This document shows, in pieces, positions 57,124-63,335 of a DNA stretch of 64,000 bases. Made by a program: the position numbers and the translations under genes. The notes under the pieces were generated by a model. The model saw nothing but the letters and a program-made list of their open reading frames with translations, was not told the origin of the DNA and did not search any database. Origin of the DNA: Streptomyces sp. YIM 121038 (GTDB lineage Bacteria > Actinomycetota > Actinomycetes > Streptomycetales > Streptomycetaceae); the NCBI RefSeq assembly GCF_006088715.1, contig NZ_CP030771.1, positions 4,908,001-4,972,000 of the forward strand, in the 5' to 3' direction. Every line of letters begins with the position of its first letter. The stretch's first letter is position 1.

Positions 57124-57452
57124 CCACCGCCCCGCCGGTCCGGGGGAGGGCAACACCTCCGGACCGGCGGCCCCGAAAGGGGAAGCGGACACCCCCTTCG
57201 GGGGCGACAGCAACAAGGCCCGGTGCGTTCACCGCCGCTGACCGACTCCGCCGCAGGCGGCTCCGCCGGCCACCGACGGGCACCGGGACGGACGCGCCCC
57301 GCGGGGGCGCGGCTGCCTCTGCCGTCGCGCAGGGCGCGACGGCCCGCGAGCCGCTCGTCCCTCCCGGCCCGCGCCTGTGGCACAGGCCGCATTGCAAGGC
57401 AACGTTCCGCCCTTCGGCCGGAACGAACTCTCTCACCAGAAACGACAGTTCA
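57124..57452 (+). promoter_or_regulatory. Leader G: long structured leader with the AGGGCAACA hairpin but no promoter box
   Basis: A 329-base gap. Hairpin 57134-57168 has a 13-bp stem (GCCGGTCCGGGGG) unrelated to other cassettes yet the same loop AGGGCAACA (57147-57155). A CCCCCTTCGGGGG hairpin follows near 57192, then GCAACAAGGC, also present in leader H. CTCTCACCA is at 57430-57438. No TTTAAT box is present, so transcription likely reads in from cassette F. Confidence 0.75.
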
Positions 57453-58922
57453 ATGTCTCTTGAGATCAAGCACTCACGCCGCGAAGGAACCCTCATCGAG
57501 GGCACGAGCCGGAATGACGGCTCGAAGGAAGTCCTCCGCACCCGCCACTACGCATCCGGCTACACCACGCTCGCCAAGTGGTCGCGCAACCTCGGGTGCT
57601 GGTACCTCCCCTACAGCCGAGACAAGCGCACCTCCCGGCCGATGCTGGAGGCACTCGCCGAGCGCCTCCGCGCCGAAGGCTTCGAGGTCACCGTCACCAT
57701 CGACGAGACCGACCGCCGCACCTTCGCCGAGGCGGAGCAAGACCGTGTTGAGCGGGCCGAGGACCGCGCCGAACGCTTCGGCCAGTACGCGGACAACGCC
57801 GCCACCAGGTCCGAGTCCGCGTGGAAGCGCAGTCACGAAATCTCCGAGCGCTTCCACATGGGCCAGCCGATATTGGTCGGCCATCACTCCGAGCGTGGCG
57901 CCCGCCGCGACCACGAGCGCATGGACACCGCCATGCGGACCAGCATCGGCGAGCGGGAGAAGGCCGGTTACTGGGCCGACCGGGAGAAGGCCGCAGCCGG
58001 ATACGAAGCCTTCCGCAAGAACCCCGGCCGTACCCTGCGCCGGATCGACAAGCTGAACGCCGAACTCCGCGCGGTGGAGAAGTGGCAGCGCGGCGAGTCC
58101 GCTTGCGGCCAGTTCAGGAACATCGACAACCCCGACATCCGCCAGGAACTAGAGCTCCGGCACCAGGAGCTGACCGAGGAAATCGCCTACTGGCAGGACG
58201 TGATCAAGGAAGCCGAAGCTCAGGGCTTCAAGGTCTGGTCACGAGCCGACTTCCAGCGCGGGGACTACGTTCGCGCGCGCGGTACCTGGTACGCCGTCCT
58301 GCGCGTCAACCCGAAGTCCGTCACGGTGCCGCACATCTTCAACAGCACCGGCCGCAACGTCGTCCACGCCGAGGGCAACCACTACCAGGGGACGACGACC
58401 GTGCCCTACGACAACGTCACCGGGCGCAAGAGCGCCGCCGAGATGCAGCAGCCGCCCCAGGTCGAGGCCGACGAACACCAGGAGCAGGCCGAGCAGTCCC
58501 CGCCGATCGAGGAGCCGGAACCGGCGGCCGAGACCTCCCCCATGTCCCACTCCAGCCAGTGGCCCGCGGAAGTACGCCGCTGGGCTCACGGTCACCACGC
58601 CCCCGAAGGGAAGCCGACGCCTGCCGAAGGAGCGAACTGGCAGGAGGGCATGGCGCTGGTGCTCATCGCCTCGAAGAACACCCGCCGCTCCCGCAAGCGC
58701 GCTCTGTGGGCGATGACCCGCCGCGAGGCACAGGCCGTGTGCGGCGACCCCCGCACCTCCGGCCGCTCCTACATGCTCACCTGGACCGAGCGGCCCGGCA
58801 CCGAAGGCGCCGACTGGGAATGGGTCCCGGACAACGGCAGCCACGCCCCGGTCCTTTCGGACCTGGGCATCACCCCGCGCCGTGCATGGACCGCCGCCCC
58901 GCAGGCCCCGGCCGCCGCGTAG
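57453..58922 (+). CDS. DUF3560 protein
   Basis: A 489-residue protein from ATG 57453. DUF3560 is clear at about 95-190: ERAEDRAERFGQYADNAATR, then FHMGQPILVGHHSERGARRD and the following HERMDTAMRTS helix. A coiled coil follows (IDKLNAELRAVEKWQRGESA). A beta-rich module comes next (DFQRGDYVRARGTWYAVLRV), then an acidic Pro/Glu linker and a basic C-terminal domain. DUF3560 is frequent on conjugative plasmids beside antirestriction genes; activity unknown. Confidence 0.82.
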   Translation: MSLEIKHSRREGTLIEGTSRNDGSKEVLRTRHYASGYTTLAKWSRNLGCWYLPYSRDKRTSRPMLEALAERLRAEGFEVTVTIDETDRRTFAEAEQDRVERAEDRAERFGQYADNAATRSESAWKRSHEISERFHMGQPILVGHHSERGARRDHERMDTAMRTSIGEREKAGYWADREKAAAGYEAFRKNPGRTLRRIDKLNAELRAVEKWQRGESACGQFRNIDNPDIRQELELRHQELTEEIAYWQDVIKEAEAQGFKVWSRADFQRGDYVRARGTWYAVLRVNPKSVTVPHIFNSTGRNVVHAEGNHYQGTTTVPYDNVTGRKSAAEMQQPPQVEADEHQEQAEQSPPIEEPEPAAETSPMSHSSQWPAEVRRWAHGHHAPEGKPTPAEGANWQEGMALVLIASKNTRRSRKRALWAMTRREAQAVCGDPRTSGRSYMLTWTERPGTEGADWEWVPDNGSHAPVLSDLGITPRRAWTAAPQAPAAA

Positions 58923-58928
58923 CGCCCC

Positions 58929-58962
58929 GCCCGCCCCGGCGGCTGAGTACGCCGGGGCGGGC
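58929..58962. terminator. Intergenic GC hairpin
   Basis: A perfect 13-bp stem GCCCGCCCCGGCG with an 8-base loop directly after the DUF3560 gene, followed by CTCTCACCA (58968-58976) before the next ATG. Confidence 0.6.
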
Positions 58963-58991
58963 TCCCACTCTCACCAGAACAGGGCACCATC

Positions 58992-59645
58992 ATGACCACT
59001 CAACTCCTCGACCGGCCCGCAACCGCCACGGTCCCCGGCCAGCTCGACCACCCGACGACCAACCAGGGGGCAGACGTCACCACGGCCGCCGTGCCGTACC
59101 GCATCGGAACCCCGGACGCTGCGAGCCGCTACCCCGTGATCGTCGGCGAAGACTGGGTGATCGGACAGGCCCACCGCTGGCACCGGGATTGGTGGACCGA
59201 CTCCAGCGCGGGGGAGCACAACCTCCGCCGCCCGCCCAAGGGCACCCCGGGCATCGACATGGCCGCCGCCTACCTCGCCGAGGAGTACGCCGCCGGTCGC
59301 ATCACAGCCGTTCCGCTGGACCTGGTACGCGCCGAGGCGCCCAAGCCGGTGTGCGGCCCGGTGCCGCTGCTGCACCCGCGGATGCCCGTCACGGACCGCA
59401 ACATCAAGAGCGCCCTCACCGCGTTCGCCGGGCTCGCGGCCCACCACTGGCGGGCGGTCCTGACGGGATTCCCCGGAAGCGATAACCACTGGTACCTCTC
59501 CTGCCTGCTCTGCGGCTGGGAAGGCCCGAAGTTCTGGAGCCACTTGCGGGGCCGCAACGGCGCCCCGCCCAGCGCCCACCGCCACGAGGGCGGGTGCGTC
59601 GGCGAGGAAAAGGTCCGCGAGCTGATCACCGCCTACCAGCAGTAG
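58992..59645 (+). CDS. Hypothetical zinc-ribbon protein
   Basis: A 217-residue protein from ATG 58992 after CAGGGCACC. The C-terminal third has HWYLSCLLCGWEGPKFWSHL and a later HRHEGGC, a likely zinc ribbon. The CxxCxWEG core also appears in the DUF6349-like protein at 60612. The central part has PGIDMAAAYLAEEYAAGRIT. No overall family recognised. Confidence 0.67.
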   Translation: MTTQLLDRPATATVPGQLDHPTTNQGADVTTAAVPYRIGTPDAASRYPVIVGEDWVIGQAHRWHRDWWTDSSAGEHNLRRPPKGTPGIDMAAAYLAEEYAAGRITAVPLDLVRAEAPKPVCGPVPLLHPRMPVTDRNIKSALTAFAGLAAHHWRAVLTGFPGSDNHWYLSCLLCGWEGPKFWSHLRGRNGAPPSAHRHEGGCVGEEKVRELITAYQQ

Positions 59646-59654
59646 CCCGACCTC

Positions 59655-59683
59655 CCCGGGGGCGGCGCGACGCCGCCCCCGGG
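59655..59683. terminator. Intergenic GC hairpin
   Basis: A perfect 13-bp stem CCCGGGGGCGGCG with loop CGA, ten bases after a stop codon. Confidence 0.62.
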
Positions 59684-59706
59684 TCTCTCCCCGAACGGAC
59701 TTCCTC

Positions 59707-60132
59707 ATGCCGATCCGCTACAGCCCCGAAAGCGTCCTCATCCCCACGGACCCCGTCGAGATCCTCCAATGGGCCGCCTGCCACATCGAGAAGGTCGGTC
59801 TCCACCAGGGCCGCGACATCTTCGCCGGCGCCGGACGCACCGTCACCCTCGCGTGCTCACCCCGCGGAGCCATCGACGTCGCCGCCGGGGACGCACGCCG
59901 CAGCAGCAACCGCTACTACGACACCGACGCCATCCGACGAGGACGCGCCCGCGCCCTCCGGATCTTCGCCGAGCATCTCGCGGGACACCCGCTCGAAGCC
60001 CGCGACCCCCACGACGCCGAGTACCTCCACCGTGGCGTGATCGACCAGTGGAGCAACGCGCCCGGCCGCACCACAGCAGAAGCCGCCCAAGCTCTCCGCA
60101 CCGCCGCCGACCCCGCCGCACACCTCTTCTGA
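59707..60132 (+). CDS. DUF6197-family protein, paralogue 2
   Basis: A 141-residue protein. It shares with the protein at 48418 the HIEKVGLHQGRDIFAGAG start region and the late WSNAPGRTTAEAAQALRTAA helix, fitting DUF6197. A Cys in VTLACSPRGAIDVAAGD takes the central place. The ribosome site is weak. Two diverged copies in one element suggest an old duplication. Function unknown. Confidence 0.7.
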   Translation: MPIRYSPESVLIPTDPVEILQWAACHIEKVGLHQGRDIFAGAGRTVTLACSPRGAIDVAAGDARRSSNRYYDTDAIRRGRARALRIFAEHLAGHPLEARDPHDAEYLHRGVIDQWSNAPGRTTAEAAQALRTAADPAAHLF

Positions 60133-60140
60133 CCGGGCCC

Positions 60141-60170
60141 GCCGGGGGCGGGCACAGCCCCGTCCCCGGC
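60141..60170. terminator. Intergenic GC hairpin
   Basis: A 12-bp stem (one G-T) GCCGGGGGCGGG with a 6-base loop in the 72-base gap. Confidence 0.55.
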
Positions 60171-60204
60171 GCCGCCAACCACTCACGACCACAAGGCCAG
60201 CACC

Positions 60205-60615
60205 ATGCACGCGACGAAGGAACCCGCCACCACCGCACCGGCACCGCGCACGCCGGCCCGGCGCGGCGCCGCTCAGCCCAGCCGGGACGGCATCGCCCGG
60301 ATCGGAGTCCCTCTCCAACCCCGGCTCAGTGCATCCGAACTCACCCGCGTACTCACCGCCGCACCCGCCGAACACGACCTTGCGACCCTCGACCCCGTCG
60401 CGGTCCGTGCCCTTGTCGCCGACGTGCTCACCCAGCACGGCTACGACGTACTCACCCGGACCACGTACGACCGCAACGACGACCGCCACCAGGACGCCCG
60501 CCGCGCGATCCGCCGAGCCTACGGCCACCGCTTCACCTACGCCCCGGACGAACAAGCCTTCCTCGCGGACCCCCTCCTTGACGTCATTCGTGCCGACCTC
60601 TTGGACCAGCCGTGA
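60205..60615 (+). CDS. Hypothetical protein
   Basis: A 136-residue protein from ATG 60205. A disordered Ala/Pro/Arg N-terminus leads to a helical domain (SASELTRVLTAAPAEHDLAT, then VAVRALVADVLTQHGYDVLT). The stop overlaps the GTG of the next gene (GTGA), so both are coupled. No family recognised. Confidence 0.65.
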   Translation: MHATKEPATTAPAPRTPARRGAAQPSRDGIARIGVPLQPRLSASELTRVLTAAPAEHDLATLDPVAVRALVADVLTQHGYDVLTRTTYDRNDDRHQDARRAIRRAYGHRFTYAPDEQAFLADPLLDVIRADLLDQP

Positions 60616-61211
60616 CACTCCCCGAAATCCTCGGCGCCCGCGCCCGTCAGACCTACTACTGGCAAGTGCGCAACCAGCGCAGCCGCAGGCGCTCCGTACA
60701 CGGCGTGCACGCGTGCGAGACATGGCACATCCGCCACGGACACCCGGGCGGTGCCTACTCCGACTTCGGCCACGACCTCACCCCGCCCGACCACCACAGC
60801 CCCACCCTCCTCACGCGGCGTACTTACGGGCGGGACGACGACCAGTACCGAGGAGGCTGCCTCTCCTGCGACTGGGAGGGGAACGTCGCCGTCGGCCCGG
60901 AGCACGAGGCGTTCAACACCGCCATCGAGGACGCCCACGATCACGCGTTCCCCGACTGGCGATCGCTCCCGATCACCACCCACCGCGCCGAGCTATGGGA
61001 CCTGCCCCACAACCAACTCCGGTGGGCACAGATAGCCAGCGGGTACCCCCGCGGATGGGCCGAAGCAGGGGCCCCGCTGGTCGTCTGGCGACACCGCCGA
61101 AACGACCTCCACCAGCCGCCGCACCGGCGCCGGCCCCGGTACGAACTCCAGGTCGCCAAGCCCCCTCGGCAGCTCTCCGCCACCGCAGCCGGGCAAGCAG
61201 AGCTGTTCTGA
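60612..61211 (+). CDS. DUF6349-like zinc-ribbon protein
   Basis: A 199-residue protein from GTG 60612. The family hallmark is YRGGCLSCDWEGNVAVGPEH followed by NTAIEDAHDHAFPDWRSLPI. A WHIRHGHPGG segment precedes it. A basic tail with RRRPRYELQV follows. The C-x2-C pair and His cluster suggest a zinc site. Often found in actinobacterial mobile elements; function unknown. Confidence 0.72.
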   Translation: MTLPEILGARARQTYYWQVRNQRSRRRSVHGVHACETWHIRHGHPGGAYSDFGHDLTPPDHHSPTLLTRRTYGRDDDQYRGGCLSCDWEGNVAVGPEHEAFNTAIEDAHDHAFPDWRSLPITTHRAELWDLPHNQLRWAQIASGYPRGWAEAGAPLVVWRHRRNDLHQPPHRRRPRYELQVAKPPRQLSATAAGQAELF

Positions 61212-61387
61212 ATCTTTCGGCACGGCGCCGAAGGCGACGACTCACCGGCGACCGTCGCCGTCCCCCGCCTCACCCCGTCACCGCCCGACGCCGGGCGACG
61301 GCCGCTTTCCCCAGCCCCGCCCCGGCGCGCAGCGCCACCGGAACCCCGCCCATGGCGGGCACCACCGTCATGGACAACCAGTCACGA

Positions 61388-61545
61388 GCCCCACCACCGC
61401 AAAGGTGGTTTAATTTCCTCCCTGGTGCCGGGGAGGGCAACACCCCGACCACCACACCGACCGACGGCGCCTGAAAAGACCGCCAAAAGGCGACGGCCAG
61501 CGCACGAGTGGCAACAAGGCGCTGGCCGTCAGTGTTCTCTCACCA
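61388..61545 (+). promoter_or_regulatory. Promoter-leader cassette H (diverged)
   Basis: The -10 TTTAAT is at 61409-61414; the AAAC-ATG-GTTT dyad is replaced by ACCACC-GCAAA-GGTGGT; no clear -35. Hairpin 1 (61424-61453) keeps the loop AGGGCAACA (61434-61442). A 12-bp hairpin GACGGCCAGCGC (61492-61503 with 61519-61530) has GGCAACA in its loop. CTCTCACCA is at 61537-61545. Confidence 0.75.
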
Positions 61546-61560
61546 AGAAAGAACCCCACC

Positions 61561-61839
61561 ATGCTAAGCGACCAGCACCCCGACCGTCCCCGCCCCGGCG
61601 ACTTCGCCCAGCTCACGACGGGTAACAGCATCGGGGCAGACCCCGGCCGCACCTTCGTCATAGTCGAGGACCTCCCGCCCCACCAGGAGCACATCGTCCT
61701 CAACCTCCCCGCCGGTCATCCGGAGCGCGACGACTGGGCCGCCGCCATCGACCTGGACGACATCGCCACGCTGACGCGCGTCACTCCCGAAGGCGCCCGC
61801 ACCTGGGCACCGAACCCCGATCCCGAGGCCCGCGCGTGA
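61561..61839 (+). CDS. Small hypothetical protein
   Basis: A 92-residue protein from ATG 61561. Beta-rich SH3- or KOW-like pattern (RPGDFAQLTTGNSIGADPGR, FVIVEDLPPHQEHIVLNLPA). Its stop overlaps the GTG of the HTH gene (GTGA). It may be a partner of that DNA-binding protein. No family recognised. Confidence 0.62.
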   Translation: MLSDQHPDRPRPGDFAQLTTGNSIGADPGRTFVIVEDLPPHQEHIVLNLPAGHPERDDWAAAIDLDDIATLTRVTPEGARTWAPNPDPEARA

Positions 61840-62537
61840 CCGCGCCGACCACCTCCCCGCCCGACCATGAACAGGAGAGCACCGTGCACCGCGACACCGG
61901 CGGCACGCTCTACTCGCGCGCCGAACTCAAGAAGATCCACGGCATCAGCGAGCCCACCCTCCAGAACCTCTGGAGCGACCGTGCCAACAACGGTCACCCC
62001 GAGGCCGTGGTCATCGACGGAGTCATGCACTGGTACGGGGGGAAGTGGATCACCTGGTACCACGAGCTTCAGCGGCAGCGTGCTGAGGCTGTCACCACAA
62101 ATTCCCCCAACCTCTCCGGCGACCCCGAGGACGAAGTCGGCCCCGCGGAGGCCGCCCGCATCTGCGGGTTCGCTGACACCACGACCATCTCCCACTATGT
62201 GAAGAACCCGCCCGAGGGCTGGCCCGAGCCGTCCACCCACGACGTGTTGCCGAGCGGACGCAAGCGGCCGAAGTGGAAGCGGTGGCAGATGTGGGAGTAC
62301 GTCGCCGAACGTAAGGGACGCGGGCACGCCGGCGGACGGCCCAAGGGCCGCCGCGGACTGGCGTACCCCTACCAGGGGGACGAGCGGCTCACCCTCGCCC
62401 GGCAGGCCGTTGCTGCCAACCCCGGTGCGACGAACGCCGAGCTGATCCCGGACCTCCAGACCCAGACGGAGAAGCTCTACTCCCGCCCGACCTGGAATCT
62501 GATTCTGAAGTCCGCCCGCGAGAACCCCGAGGACTAG
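61836..62537 (+). CDS. DNA-binding protein with two excisionase-like helix-turn-helix modules
   Basis: A 233-residue protein from GTG 61836 (GTG 61884 also possible). Module 1: LYSRAELKKIHGISEPTLQN, with DGVMHWYGGKWITWY as the wing. Module 2: GPAEAARICGFADTTTISHY with GRKRPKWKRWQMWEYV. Both follow the MerR/excisionase pattern. A basic Gly/Arg linker and a third helical segment (NPGATNAELIPDLQTQTEKL) end it. Could be the excisionase or the master regulator of the rightward genes. Confidence 0.72.
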   Translation: MTAPTTSPPDHEQESTVHRDTGGTLYSRAELKKIHGISEPTLQNLWSDRANNGHPEAVVIDGVMHWYGGKWITWYHELQRQRAEAVTTNSPNLSGDPEDEVGPAEAARICGFADTTTISHYVKNPPEGWPEPSTHDVLPSGRKRPKWKRWQMWEYVAERKGRGHAGGRPKGRRGLAYPYQGDERLTLARQAVAANPGATNAELIPDLQTQTEKLYSRPTWNLILKSARENPED

Positions 62538-62539
62538 TC

Positions 62540-62716
62540 GTGACCGCCGTCCCCTGTCCGCGATGCGCCGGGCCGCTCGGCGAGCGGCCCGCCCGATCCC
62601 GCCTCACGGCCGACCGTGACGTGTGGATCTGCACCCTGTGCGGCACCGACGAAGCCGTACGTGAAGCCACTGGCCGGACGCCCGTTCCCTTCGGTGACTG
62701 GCCCGTGCGTCCGTAG
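62540..62716 (+). CDS. Small zinc-ribbon protein
   Basis: A 58-residue protein from GTG 62540, two bases after the previous stop and behind GAGGA. It starts VTAVPCPRCAGPLGERPARS and has a second pair in DVWICTLCGTDEA, giving a Cys4 zinc ribbon (C-x2-C at 6-9 and at about 33-36). It ends TPVPFGDWPVRP. Similar small ribbons are common in actinophages and elements. Function unknown. Confidence 0.72.
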   Translation: MTAVPCPRCAGPLGERPARSRLTADRDVWICTLCGTDEAVREATGRTPVPFGDWPVRP

Positions 62717-62739
62717 TACCTACCGCTTGCCGGCCCCGA

Positions 62740-62762
62740 CCCCCGCTCCCTCGGAGCGGGGG
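62740..62762. terminator. Bidirectional terminator
   Basis: A perfect 10-bp stem CCCCCGCTCC with loop CTC between two converging genes. Confidence 0.78.
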
Positions 62763-62795
62763 CCGTTCGCGTACCCGGAGCCGGAGGGGCAGCGC

Positions 62796-63011
62796 TCAGA
62801 CGTTTCGGTCGTGATGCCGCTGGGCCATCCCCTGAACGAACGCGGCGGCCAGACCGGTGGCCAGCCCGATCCCAAGTGCCGTCCCCCACCGGGCCCCGTC
62901 CGGATCGGAGAGCAACGGGTGCACGGCGAGGGTGACCACGACCAGGGTGATGAGTGAGACGGCGAGCGGCGGAACGCGGTACCACCACGGCGTACGTCGG
63001 CCAGTGCTCAT
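62796..63011 (-). CDS. Small two-helix membrane protein
   Basis: A 71-residue protein from ATG 63011 with GGGAGGG upstream. Two membrane helices (LAVSLITLVVVTLAVHPLL and GTALGIGLATGLAAAFVQGM) are separated by a short loop, with a basic N-terminus and a MAQRHHDRNV tail. It is the only minus-strand gene near the relaxase. Possible entry-exclusion or transfer-control protein; that is speculation. Confidence 0.7.
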   Translation of the reverse strand: MSTGRRTPWWYRVPPLAVSLITLVVVTLAVHPLLSDPDGARWGTALGIGLATGLAAAFVQGMAQRHHDRNV

Positions 63012-63033
63012 AAGCCCTCCCCAGCGATCCCAG

Positions 63034-63067
63034 CGTCCTGGTGATCACCCTAGTGATCACCAGGACG
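63034..63067. promoter_or_regulatory. Inverted repeat, likely operator
   Basis: Perfect 15-bp arms (CGTCCTGGTGATCAC and complement) around a 4-base spacer. Each arm carries the smaller palindrome GTGATCAC, so the site could bind two dimers. It lies 22 bases upstream of the small membrane gene and about 270 before the relaxase. Confidence 0.65.
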
Positions 63068-63257
63068 ACCAGGCCCGGATCTTGCCGAACGTCACCAGCG
63101 CCCCAGGCTCCCCACTCAGCGATTCCCGAGAGCCACCGAGGTAACAGCGTCCCCGCAGACCCAGCGGGCCCAAGTCAAAGCCGCAGCCAGGAATCACCCT
63201 CCGAAGCAGGAGCGACTACCCGCTCCCCATGACCGATCTTGAAATTTGAGGACCAAG

Positions 63258-63280
63258 GTATCGTCGGTTCCCGACGATAC
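63258..63280. promoter_or_regulatory. Inverted repeat upstream of the relaxase (operator or oriT part)
   Basis: Perfect 10-bp arms GTATCGTCGG with a TTC spacer, 56 bases before the relaxase start. A TACAAT hexamer overlaps its right end (63278-63283). MobF relaxases recognise a hairpin next to the nick site close to their own gene, so the 63,012-63,335 gap, which is free of genes, is the best oriT candidate in the window. Confidence 0.5.
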
Positions 63281-63335
63281 AATGATCAAAGACGACCGGA
63301 TCTGACCGAGCTGACCGGAGGGGGTGGGCGGGCCG

